A DNA stretch of 64,000 nt, taken from assembly GCF_008124765.1 (NCBI RefSeq), contig NZ_VNHS01000011.1, positions 62,001 to 126,000 of the forward strand, read 5' to 3'. Position 1 is the stretch's first letter; every line of letters starts with the position of its first letter. Origin of the DNA: Paenibacillus methanolicus (lineage in GTDB: Bacteria; Bacillota; Bacilli; Paenibacillales; Paenibacillaceae). This document shows, piece by piece, positions 17,655 through 25,176 of this stretch. The notes below the pieces were generated by a model. It made no database searches. It was not told the DNA's origin and saw only the letters and a program-made list of their open reading frames with translations. Made by a program: the position numbers and the translations under genes.

Positions 17655-17975
17655 AGAACCCGTTCTTCTTCCCCTCGCCCCTTCCCCCTCCGCCGAGGGG
17701 AACCAAATGGCTTCGCCCTCTGGACACCCGTTCTTCGTGCTAGTTCGATTGTTCGCGGTTGGCGGTTCGCTTCGAGCTGGGTACGCTCTTGTCCTTGCGG
17801 ACAAAGCTTCATGCGCGCGTCTCATCCCCCTTCCCCCTCCGCCGAGGGGAACCCAGGGACCCGTCCCTCTAGACACCCGGAACTAGCGTGGCTCGGTTCG
17901 CGGCCGTCATCGATGTGTCCTTTCGAGGGAAGCCCGCGTTGTCCTAAGGGACAAAGCTTTTGTTCGAGCTTCGCT
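17655..17975 (+). repeat. Hairpin-rich intergenic repeat, two diverged units
   Basis: Two head-to-tail units of about 150-170 bp fill most of the 540-bp gap after the regulator gene. Each has the same order of parts: a CCTCCGCCGAGG hairpin, a CCCTCTGGACACCC or CCCTCTAGACACCC box, a TTCGCGG box, and a TTGTCC...GGACAAAGCTT hairpin. The same modules occur inside the elements at 22656-22940 and 63585-63867, and the second unit is closest to 63868-64000. No protein-coding sense was found, and frames across it are not shared between copies. Confidence 0.7.
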
Positions 17976-18086
17976 CGCGGCGGTATGCCTTGGGTGGTGA
18001 CCTGGTTGTTCGAGCACTTGGCGGGACATCGTACTGACCTTCGCTTTCGTCCGCTCTGGCGGACATGCTTTACTTTTTTACTTATA

Positions 18087-18134
18087 ACAAAACATCAAGA
18101 AGCCATCGCTGCCCAGCGATGGCCTTTTGATGTT
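18087..18134. terminator. Long bidirectional terminator between the regulator and siderophore-binding genes
   Basis: A 21-bp stem with two mismatches: AACATCAAGAAGCCATCGCTG at 18091 pairs with the arm ending at 18134 across a two-base loop. On the minus strand it is followed by TTTTGTTATAAG, so it mainly ends the gene that stops at 18176. It can also stop transcripts from the plus-strand regulator. Confidence 0.75.
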
Positions 18135-18175
18135 ACGCAGGATTAGTTAATCCTCATAACGATTTAGTCCGTTAA

Positions 18176-19228
18176 TTACTTCACGATGCTCTTGAGAATG
18201 TTGTCGATCATCTGCGAGTTGGCGATCGCGCCCGTGTACAACCAGCTTTCGTTCGGACCGAACTCGTGCACTTGGCCGGCCTTCACGGCAGGGATGCTCT
18301 TCCAGAGCGCGTCGCTCAGGGCAGCGGCGCCTTCGCCTTCGCTGTTGATCAGGAACAGGTGGTCGGCGTCGAGCTCGACCAACTTCTCGAGCGAGACTTC
18401 GCTCCAGTTGCCCGTTGCGCTCGCGGAGATTTCTTTGACGACGGCCGGTACTTTCAGGCCGAGGTCGCCATACAGGACGGCGCCGCTGGAGAGCGTCTCG
18501 CTCACCATGAAGAACTTGCCGCCGACGAGCCAGATCGCCGCCGCGGACGGATTGCCGACCTTATCCGCGATCGTCGTTTTCGCTTCCGCCGCTTTCGCGT
18601 CGTAATCGGCCAGCGCTTTCTTCGCTTCTTCTTCCTTGCCGAACACTTGTCCGACGCGGGTCAGCTCGTCGCGCCAGTCGTTGTTCACTTCGGTGCCGAT
18701 GACGTACGTCGGCGCGATTTGGTTATACTGCGCGTATTTGCCGCCTTCCACCATGCTCGCCGAGTCCATGATGATCAGATCCGGGCTGAAGCTTTGCACC
18801 GCCTCGAACGGCAGATCGTGCGGAATCGTCGGGATGTCGCTCAGCTCTTTTTGCAGGTAGCCTTGGACGTTCTTGCCGTCTTTGACGCTCCACTGCGCGA
18901 TCGGCTTGATGCCGAGGGCGACCAGGTTGTCTTCGAGGTAAGTCGCGATGACGCGCTGCGGGTTCGCCGGCACGTTCACTTGATTGCCCATGGCGTCGGT
19001 CAGCGTTCTCGCTTCGCCTTCAGCCGCCGCGTTTTCGGAAGCAGCGTTATTAGCTGCTGCATTGCCTGCGCCGCTAGCGCCGTTATTTTGCGTTTGCTCC
19101 GCCGCCTGATTGGTTGGCTGCTTCGCCGCTTGGTTGTTATTCTCTTGGCCGCATCCCGCCAGGACGACGGCGAACGCGCCGATTCCAATCAGCTGCAGCA
19201 TGTTTTTCTTATTCATAACATGAAACAA
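18176..19228 (-). CDS. Iron-siderophore ABC transporter substrate-binding lipoprotein (FecB/FhuD family)
   Basis: 350 residues with a lipoprotein signal (lipobox VVLAGC), a Gln/Asn/Ala-rich linker and a periplasmic-binding-protein-type-III fold. Typical blocks are NPQRVIATYLEDNLVALGIKP near residue 110 and AVQSFSPDLIIMDS. The start is TTG at 19228, with GGGGG exactly 7 bp upstream; an in-frame ATG lies 12 bp further in. It is divergent from two FecCD permeases, with a Fur box between, so it delivers a ferric siderophore to them. The siderophore cannot be told from sequence. Confidence 0.92.
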   Translation of the reverse strand: MFHVMNKKNMLQLIGIGAFAVVLAGCGQENNNQAAKQPTNQAAEQTQNNGASGAGNAAANNAASENAAAEGEARTLTDAMGNQVNVPANPQRVIATYLEDNLVALGIKPIAQWSVKDGKNVQGYLQKELSDIPTIPHDLPFEAVQSFSPDLIIMDSASMVEGGKYAQYNQIAPTYVIGTEVNNDWRDELTRVGQVFGKEEEAKKALADYDAKAAEAKTTIADKVGNPSAAAIWLVGGKFFMVSETLSSGAVLYGDLGLKVPAVVKEISASATGNWSEVSLEKLVELDADHLFLINSEGEGAAALSDALWKSIPAVKAGQVHEFGPNESWLYTGAIANSQMIDNILKSIVK

Positions 19229-19271
19229 TTTAAATCCCCCTAGAAGTATGTTAATATTAATGTCGAAAAAT

Positions 19272-19296
19272 GGTGATAACGATTCTCATTATCACC
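19272..19296. promoter_or_regulatory. Fur box
   Basis: A near-perfect palindrome, GGTGATAACGATTCTCATTA followed by TCACC, close to the classical Fur 19-mer GATAATGATTCTCATTATC. It lies between the divergent binding-protein and permease genes, just downstream of the minus-strand -10 box, so iron-loaded Fur would repress both directions. Confidence 0.88.
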
Positions 19297-19325
19297 ATTT
19301 AAATCGTTTATTCCATGAAAGTCAA
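19297..19325 (-). promoter_or_regulatory. Sigma-A-type promoter of the siderophore-binding protein gene
   Basis: On the minus strand TTGACT (19325-19320) and TTAAAT (19302-19297) are separated by 17 bp and the Fur box begins right after the -10. The layout fits repression by blocking early transcription. The -10 is a weak match. Confidence 0.55.
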
Positions 19326-19372
19326 GTTACTTTTCATTGCGTACATTTATTGTTAAGGGGATTAATTCCAAC

Positions 19373-20410
19373 ATGACTAACGCGCACTCCGCCCCCGCGC
19401 CTGCTCCCGGCGGCCGCAACCCGCTATTCAGCGCAAGCTTGCTGCTGCTCTTCGCAGGGGGACTTTTTCTTCTCGTGATGGCCTCGATCCATCTCGGAGC
19501 GTCCAATTTGAGCTTCCGGGACGTCGGCCGGGCGCTATTCGCTTATGACCAAGGCAACCCCGCGCACGTCATCGTCCGGGAGCTCCGGCTCCCCCGCGCC
19601 ATCGCCGCGGTCGCCGTCGGCGCCGCCCTCGCCGTCGCTGGCGCGATCATGCAAGGCTTGACCAACAACCCGCTCGCGTCGCCGTCCACGATGGGCGTCA
19701 CCGCAGGCTCGACGTTCTTCATCGCCATCGCGCTGGCCGTCATGCCCGCGATCTCCTATAAAGGGATGATGACGTTCTCGTTCATCGGGGCCGGCATCGG
19801 AACCGCGCTCGTCTTCGGCGCCGCGGCGATGGCCAGAGGCGGCATGACGCCCGTCAAGCTGGCGCTGGCCGGCTCGGCGATCGCCTCCCTGCTGAGTTCG
19901 CTATCGACGGTCATCGCCTTGCGGTTCAACGTCTCCAAGAACTTGAGCTACTGGTTCGCGGGGAGCGTCTCCGGCGTGCAGCCGCAGCATGTGTACTTCG
20001 CCGTGCCGTTCATCGCGATCGGACTCGTGCTGGCGCTGCTGATCGCCCGCTCGGTGACGATCCTCAGCCTCGGCGACGACATCGCCCGCAATCTGGGCCA
20101 GCGCGTCGGGCTCGTTCGGCTCATGGGCACGGTGACGGTGCTGGTGTTGACCGGCGCGGCCGTATCGGTCGTCGGCATGGTCGCCTTCGTCGGACTCGTC
20201 ATTCCGCATATTACGCGCATGCTGATCGGACAGGATTACCGCTGGATCGTGCCGTATTCGGCCGTGCTCGGCGGCGCGCTGCTGATCGTGGCCGACATGG
20301 CCGGACGGCTTGTCAATCCGCCGTTCGAGACGCCCCTCGGCGCCATCACCTCGCTTATCGGCGTGCCGTTCTTCCTATATCTCGCCCGCCGCGAAGGGAG
20401 GGGACTGTAA
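19373..20410 (+). CDS. FecCD-family siderophore ABC permease, first subunit
   Basis: About 345 residues with nine to ten hydrophobic segments. Family blocks are LRLPRAIAAVAVGAALAVAG, GAIMQGLTNNPLASPSTMGV and AFVGLVIPHITRMLIGQDYR. ATG at 19373 follows AAGGGG by 12 bp; an in-frame TTG at 19337 lacks a ribosome site. Its last base is shared with the start codon of the next permease (TAATG), so translation is coupled. It forms half of the membrane channel. Confidence 0.93.
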   Translation: MTNAHSAPAPAPGGRNPLFSASLLLLFAGGLFLLVMASIHLGASNLSFRDVGRALFAYDQGNPAHVIVRELRLPRAIAAVAVGAALAVAGAIMQGLTNNPLASPSTMGVTAGSTFFIAIALAVMPAISYKGMMTFSFIGAGIGTALVFGAAAMARGGMTPVKLALAGSAIASLLSSLSTVIALRFNVSKNLSYWFAGSVSGVQPQHVYFAVPFIAIGLVLALLIARSVTILSLGDDIARNLGQRVGLVRLMGTVTVLVLTGAAVSVVGMVAFVGLVIPHITRMLIGQDYRWIVPYSAVLGGALLIVADMAGRLVNPPFETPLGAITSLIGVPFFLYLARREGRGL

Positions 20411-21435
20411 TGCGCACGCGTTGGATGAATCCGGCCGCTCGGTTCCGGCTGCTCCTGGTCTTATTATTCTTCCTGACCATCGCCATGGCGGCGATCAGCG
20501 TGAACGCCGGCCAGATCCGGATTCCGCTGGGCGACGTGATCGCGACGCTGCTGGGCAACGGTACGCCGGAGAACGAGCTAACGCTGTTCCAATTCCGGCT
20601 GCCCCGCATCGCGCTGGCGATCCTGATCGGCATGGGCATCGCCGTCTCCGGCGCGCTCCTGCAGGGGATTTCCCAGAACGACCTGGCGGACCCCGGCATC
20701 CTGGGCATCAACTCCGGCGCCGGCTTCGCGGTCGTCATCTACATGTTCTTCTTCCAAGGCACGACGTTCCTGAACGGCTGGGCTTCGGTCTTCCTGATGC
20801 CGGCCATTGCGCTTGCGGGCGCGTTCCTCGCGGCCTTCCTCATCTACGCGCTGTCTTGGAAGCGCGGCAAGGTGACGCCCGTGCGGCTGCTGCTCGTGGG
20901 CATTGGCATCAACGCCGCGTTCGGCTCGGGCCTGATCATTTTCCAGATGAAAATGGAGCCGGTCGACTTCATGAAAGCGATCATCTGGCTGTCCGGCACG
21001 ATCTGGGGCACGAACTGGCTCTTCGTCGGCGCGCTGCTGCCTTGGATCCTCATCCTGCTGCCGCTCGCCTGGTACAAGTCCAGACCGCTCGACCTGCTGC
21101 GGCTGAACGAAGCGAGCGCCACGAGCGTCGGCCTTCCGGTCGAGCGGGAACGCCGCCGGATCGCGATCATCGCCGTCGCCTTGGCGGGCGCCTGCGTCGC
21201 GGCGGGCGGCGGCATCACGTTCCTCGGCCTGATCGCGCCGCATATCGCCAAGCGGCTCGTCGGCGCCGGCCATGCCCAGGTGCTGCCGGTCACGGCCGGG
21301 ATCGGCGCGCTGCTGCTGCTGGCGGCCGATACGCTCGGACGGGTCATCCTCGCCCCGATGGAAGTCCCGGTCGGACTGGTCGTGTCCATACTGGGCGGGT
21401 CGTATTTCGTTTATTTGCTGCTGCGGAAAGCGTAA
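20410..21435 (+). CDS. FecCD-family siderophore ABC permease, second subunit
   Basis: 341 residues, same fold as the preceding gene. Blocks are FRLPRIALAILIGMGIAVSG, ALLQGISQNDLADPGILGIN and TFLGLIAPHIAKRLVGAGHA. It starts within the stop codon of the first permease. No ATPase gene follows; the operon ends at a terminator. Many Firmicute FecBCD sets share one YusV-type ATPase encoded elsewhere, so a remote ATPase is expected. Confidence 0.93.
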   Translation: MRTRWMNPAARFRLLLVLLFFLTIAMAAISVNAGQIRIPLGDVIATLLGNGTPENELTLFQFRLPRIALAILIGMGIAVSGALLQGISQNDLADPGILGINSGAGFAVVIYMFFFQGTTFLNGWASVFLMPAIALAGAFLAAFLIYALSWKRGKVTPVRLLLVGIGINAAFGSGLIIFQMKMEPVDFMKAIIWLSGTIWGTNWLFVGALLPWILILLPLAWYKSRPLDLLRLNEASATSVGLPVERERRRIAIIAVALAGACVAAGGGITFLGLIAPHIAKRLVGAGHAQVLPVTAGIGALLLLAADTLGRVILAPMEVPVGLVVSILGGSYFVYLLLRKA

Positions 21436-21480
21436 GGTTATGAATATTTAGTCCCGTTTATTGTCCCCGATAGATAACGA

Positions 21481-21519
21481 AGAAGGAGCAGCGCCGCCAA
21501 CGCTGCTCCTTCTTTATTT
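21481..21519 (+). terminator. Terminator after the siderophore permease operon
   Basis: AGAAGGAGCAGCG pairs with CGCTGCTCCTTCT across a 7-base loop and is followed by TTATTT on the plus strand. Its right arm abuts the stop codon of the convergent acetyltransferase gene, so it probably serves both directions. Confidence 0.85.
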
Positions 21520-22338
21520 GGAAATACGAGAATCGGCTTCGAACTTATATTCCGCCACCTGTCCGCAGGCGACGAACCCCACGTTCCGGTACACCTTGTT
21601 GGACGCCGGATTGGCGACGTCCGCGTAGAGCATCGGCGTCAGTCCTTCCATCTCGAGCAGGCTGCACAGCTCGCTCACGACGGCGCTGGCGAAGCCCTGC
21701 CCCCGGCAACTCGTCTCCGTATATACGTAATTCAGCCGCGCGTGCCGCGGCGAACGGTGCGCGATGTTCGCCATGGCGACCGGCTCGTCGTCCGCCATCC
21801 ACAAGTACAGTTCGCCGCGGCGAATGATCGATTCCGCGGCCGGCCGCTGGCTCTCCGCATCGGACTGTCGGCCGAAGGCGTCGGCGACGAACCCGACCAG
21901 CCACCTCGCGACCGTATCGACGTCGTCCCATACCGCCGAACGCGCATAGCCCGGCACGCCGGCCGGCGGCTTCGCTTTTGGACAGCTGTACGCTTCCATG
22001 CTCATATAGTGCCGATAGCTTCCCCCGGTCCGCGCCGCATACAGCTTGGCGAATCGCTCCGCAATGCGCGGCTCGCCCGTGACGCCCGGCAGCGGCTCTC
22101 CCGCTGCTATCGCGTCCGCCAACGCAGCCAGCAGCTCCTCCAGCTCCGCGCTGTCTTGCGCGCCCCATAGCCAGCCGTTAAATCCGGGCGTCTGCGCGTA
22201 AATGAGCGACCCGCCCGGCGACACCCAACGAACGGACGTCTCCGAACCCGCAATAAGATGCAGCAAATTATACGCGACCTCGTCCTTCAGAAACCGTCCG
22301 GTCAATACGTCCTCCGACGAAGCGAACGTCTCCAGCAT
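21514..22338 (-). CDS. GNAT-family N-acetyltransferase
   Basis: 274 residues. The GNAT domain occupies the C-terminal half, with the acetyl-CoA loop CRGQGFASAVVSELC and the family ending NKVYRNVGFVACG. The N-terminal half is not assignable but resembles the two-part GNAT proteins of Bacilli. ATG at 22338 is chosen because GGGGGAG lies 6 bp upstream; the frame is open to 22395. It stands alone on the minus strand, and the substrate is unknown. Confidence 0.85.
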   Translation of the reverse strand: MLETFASSEDVLTGRFLKDEVAYNLLHLIAGSETSVRWVSPGGSLIYAQTPGFNGWLWGAQDSAELEELLAALADAIAAGEPLPGVTGEPRIAERFAKLYAARTGGSYRHYMSMEAYSCPKAKPPAGVPGYARSAVWDDVDTVARWLVGFVADAFGRQSDAESQRPAAESIIRRGELYLWMADDEPVAMANIAHRSPRHARLNYVYTETSCRGQGFASAVVSELCSLLEMEGLTPMLYADVANPASNKVYRNVGFVACGQVAEYKFEADSRISK

Positions 22339-22637
22339 ACCGCGCTCCCCCTCAACCCGATCTGATTTCATGCGGTTTTCTCGCCGCGCTCGCATCGCCG
22401 TCTGTCGTGCTGCTTCTCATGAAATTAGCCATATGTTAAATCCTTCCTGGTCCGTCGTCAAGATGATTGTCTTTTCGTAACCGTTTCCATCGGTTTTTCC
22501 GATTTCAGCCATTCAAAACTATGGATAACGCTCCCAGCCGATCCGGTGGTACGATGGCATCACCAAATTCCAAGCGGCTCACCCGGCTAACCGAACGCAA
22601 GCCCATCCATCCCCCATCACGAGAAGATCGGCCGCTG

Positions 22638-22653
22638 CACCACCACTTTCGAA
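22638..22653 (+). repeat. 16-bp direct repeat, left copy
   Basis: CACCACCACTTTCGAA occurs here and again, identically, at 22939-22954. The two copies bracket the 285-bp element. This is what a target-site duplication or recombination scar would look like, though 16 bp is long for one. Confidence 0.75.
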
Positions 22654-22655
22654 GG

Positions 22656-22940
22656 CAATGCTGATAGGTTAAGGAAAAACGGCTGATGAAGCCAGTCGTG
22701 GCTAAAGTTGAACGGCCTACGCACTTGCAATGTCTTAGGACGAACTTCAAAACCCACTGGAGCCTTGTCCGCCAGGACAAAAGCGTGCCAACCTCATACC
22801 ACCCGCCTACCGCAAACAAATGTGTCAGCACGAAGAGGGAGTCCAGAGGGCAAAGCCCTTTGGAGCCTCCTTGGCGGAGGAGGTGGGAGGAGGGAGCATC
22901 AAAAGTCGGGTCAAAAGGGCAGAGCCCTCTTAACCTGACA
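22656..22940 (-). mobile_element. MITE-like element, copy 1 (285 bp)
   Basis: The left terminus is CAATGCTGATAGGTTAAG and the right terminus is CTTAACCTGACA, which form inverted repeats. The reverse complement aligns along its whole length with 63585-63867, by eye roughly 80-85 percent identical. It holds several small hairpins, including AGGGC-AAA-GCCCT and the GTCC...GGAC stem, and encodes no plausible protein. Flanking 16-bp direct repeats lie at 22638 and 22939. It looks like a non-autonomous mobile element or a structured dispersed repeat. Confidence 0.65.
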
Positions 22941-22954
22941 CCACCACTTTCGAA
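22939..22954 (+). repeat. 16-bp direct repeat, right copy
   Basis: Identical to 22638-22653. It overlaps the last two bases of the element's right terminus and lies 16 bp before the small ORF at 22971. Confidence 0.75.
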
Positions 22955-22970
22955 ATAGGGGGCGAAAAAG

Positions 22971-23144
22971 ATGTTGAACGAAGAATATCTAACCTATAAA
23001 CTATGGGAATACGAACGGCGAGAAGTGGAACGGAGGCTCGAGCTCATGCGCAAGCGCGGCGAGTTCGCGCACGACTTCAAGACGCGTGCCCGCGTGCTTG
23101 CTTCCTATCTTCCCTTCACCCGGCTCTTCTCCAAAATCCTCTAA
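22971..23144 (+). CDS. Small charged protein, 57 residues, upstream of the LysR gene
   Basis: ATG at 22971 follows GGGGGC by about 8 bp. The product is highly charged at its N-terminal half (LWEYERREVERRLELMRKRG), predicted helical and possibly coiled-coil, and ends with LASYLPFTRLFSKIL. It stops 18 bp before the LysR start and shares its direction, so they may be co-transcribed. No family was recognised. The insertion-like element ends just upstream, so its promoter region may have been altered or supplied by that element. Confidence 0.6.
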   Translation: MLNEEYLTYKLWEYERREVERRLELMRKRGEFAHDFKTRARVLASYLPFTRLFSKIL

Positions 23145-23162
23145 CGACGACGTACGGCGGTG

Positions 23163-24056
23163 ATGCAAGTGGACTTCACGTATTTGAAAACGTTCATGGA
23201 GGTCGCCCGCTGCCACAGCTTCACGAAGGCGGCGGAAAACCTCGGTTATGTGCAATCCAGCGTAACGAGCCACATCCAGAAGCTCGAGAACGAATACGGC
23301 GTCGTCCTGTTCGAACGGTTCGGCCGCTCCATGCGGCTGACCTCGGCGGGCGAACAGCTCCATACCATTTTCGAGCAAATTCTGACCCTGTACGACGATT
23401 CCAAGCATGTAATCTCCCGGCAGACGAAAGGCAATCTCATTATCGGCACGATCGAGTCGATGGTCGCCTTCTTCCTCCCGCCCGTCTTCCACCGGTTCCG
23501 GCAGTGCTACCCGCAAATCAATTTGCAGGTGCGGCCCCTAAGCGAGCAGCAGGTCATGCAGGGCGTCAAGACCGGCGAGCTCGACGTCGGCGTCACGCTC
23601 GATTTCCCGTACGACGATGACGACCTGACCCACATTATCGTGCGCGAAGAGCCGCTCGTGCTCGTCTCCGCGCCGGGCCATGCGCTGCACGGCCAAGAAC
23701 GGCTGGAGGTCGCGGAGCTGTTCGGCCAGTCCTATATCGCCACCGAGAAAAACTGCGTCTACCGCTGTGCTTTCGAACGCCTGCTTGCCAAGCACGGCGT
23801 CGATTACCACATCCACAACGAATTCGGCTCGCTCGAAGCGATCAAGCAGTGCGTCGGCTTCGGCCTTGGCATCGGTCTCATGCCCCACATCGCCGTCAGC
23901 CGGGAACTCGACGAAGGCAGGCTCGTGCCGCTCGCGTTCCGGCACCCCGACATTACGTTCTACACGCAAATTATCCACCATAAACGCAAATGGCTCGATC
24001 CCGTCACCCGTCACTTTATCGAACTGGTGCGGGAGCAAGGCCAGAAGACGACGTAA
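23163..24056 (+). CDS. LysR-family transcriptional regulator
   Basis: 297 residues. The N-terminal winged helix-turn-helix (YLKTFMEVARCHSFTKAAEN, then LGYVQSSVTSHIQKLE) is followed by a type-2 periplasmic-binding-like effector domain (LIIGTIESMVAFFLPPVFHRF). ATG at 23163 is used; the GTG just before it is also in frame, and neither has a strong ribosome site. No metabolic gene stands next to it in the same operon, so its target and effector are unknown. Confidence 0.92.
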   Translation: MQVDFTYLKTFMEVARCHSFTKAAENLGYVQSSVTSHIQKLENEYGVVLFERFGRSMRLTSAGEQLHTIFEQILTLYDDSKHVISRQTKGNLIIGTIESMVAFFLPPVFHRFRQCYPQINLQVRPLSEQQVMQGVKTGELDVGVTLDFPYDDDDLTHIIVREEPLVLVSAPGHALHGQERLEVAELFGQSYIATEKNCVYRCAFERLLAKHGVDYHIHNEFGSLEAIKQCVGFGLGIGLMPHIAVSRELDEGRLVPLAFRHPDITFYTQIIHHKRKWLDPVTRHFIELVREQGQKTT

Positions 24057-24066
24057 ACAAACGGCA

Positions 24067-24114
24067 AAAAGGCCGTCTCCGCTCCATGCGCGCGCATGGC
24101 GGGGACGGCCTTTT
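24067..24114. terminator. Bidirectional terminator between LysR and ZIP genes
   Basis: AAAAGGCCGTC pairs with GACGGCCTTTT around an inner imperfect stem with a CATGCGCGCGCATG palindrome. It serves the convergent genes stopping at 24056 (plus) and 24118 (minus). Confidence 0.85.
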
Positions 24115-24117
24115 GAC

Positions 24118-24849
24118 TCACCCGAACCAATAAGTAATGTAGACCATCACCAGCAGACCGCCGATGAACGAATAGGTCGACGAGCGCTCGAACCCGTGGC
24201 CATGGCTTTCCGGGATGAGCTCCTTGTACACGATGAACATCATCGCCCCTGCCGCGAACGCGAGGCCGACGCCGATCAAATTCTCGATGTAGCTCGCCAG
24301 CCCGTAGCCGGCCGACGCGGCCACCGCTTCCATCAGACCGGTCAGCGTGACGATAGCCAGCGACTTCAGCTTACTCACCTTGGAATTGATCAAGAACACG
24401 GCCAGGATCAGACCCTCCGGCATATTCTGAGCGCCGATCGAGATCGCCACGAGCGGACCGAGTCCCGCATCCTCGCTCGCATAGCTGAATCCGGTGCTGA
24501 GTCCTTCCGGAATGTTGTGAATGAACAGCGCGATGATGACCAGCAGCGACTTGCTGTCGAACGAGCCCATCCGGCTGCCTTCCCAGGCGTCCACGTGGGG
24601 GATGTTCTTCTCGATCATGTCCAGGATGAAAATGCCGAGCCCGATGCCGATCGTCAGCGCCAGGATACCCGATTCCTCGATCGCCTGCGGCATCAGTCCG
24701 AACGTGGAGGCCGAGACCATAATGCCGGCCGTGAACGCGATCAGAATGTCCTTCCACTTCTCCGATAGCTTGCGAATGAAGAAAATCGGGGCAGCGCCGA
24801 GGACGGTCGCCATCGCGGAAATGAAACTTCCGATAAGAGCTGCTTCCAA
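24118..24849 (-). CDS. ZIP-family metal ion transporter
   Basis: 243 residues and about eight membrane helices. The metal-binding helices carry HNIPEGLSTGFSYA and GAQNMPEGLILAVFL, the ZIP signature; ZIP proteins move zinc, iron or manganese into the cytosol. Start TTG at 24849 is preferred because AAAGGAG lies 9 bp upstream and the protein then begins at the usual place (MEAALIGSFISAMATVLGA); an ATG at 24876 is also in frame. It is a single gene, and the metal cannot be told from sequence. Confidence 0.9.
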   Translation of the reverse strand: MEAALIGSFISAMATVLGAAPIFFIRKLSEKWKDILIAFTAGIMVSASTFGLMPQAIEESGILALTIGIGLGIFILDMIEKNIPHVDAWEGSRMGSFDSKSLLVIIALFIHNIPEGLSTGFSYASEDAGLGPLVAISIGAQNMPEGLILAVFLINSKVSKLKSLAIVTLTGLMEAVAASAGYGLASYIENLIGVGLAFAAGAMMFIVYKELIPESHGHGFERSSTYSFIGGLLVMVYITYWFG

Positions 24850-25176
24850 TGCTCCGAACTCCTTTCTTATGCCCATGAAGACGATGTGCTTAATACGGCG
24901 AACGGTCAGGCAAGGTGTCACCAAACGCGCACCATGCGCCACGCCGCCGCGCTTCACTTATTCTCCCACAGAAATAGGTTCCCTCCAACCCTTTCCATGC
25001 ATACCCGCACCAAATGGCCGCCAAACGATCTCCACGATCTCTTCACGCGAAGCTAACAATCCGATAATCAAAGGTTTGTATGATACCGAATAAGCAACAT
25101 AAATACATATAAAATCAAGATAAAACATTAATTAAGAGTGTATTATGTTGCAAAAAACAAAGTTAAAGGAGAGAGA
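24850..25176. other. Divergent intergenic region, 327 bp
   Basis: It lies between the ZIP gene (minus) and the secreted phosphodiesterase (plus). The right 130 bp are AT-rich compared with the surroundings, as expected for promoter DNA. No clear operator, riboswitch or small gene was found. Confidence 0.5.

Noticed and set aside
22505-22831. Minus-strand 108-codon frame through the MITE-like element
   Set aside because: The frame is not kept in the second copy of the element and has no ribosome site or family match.
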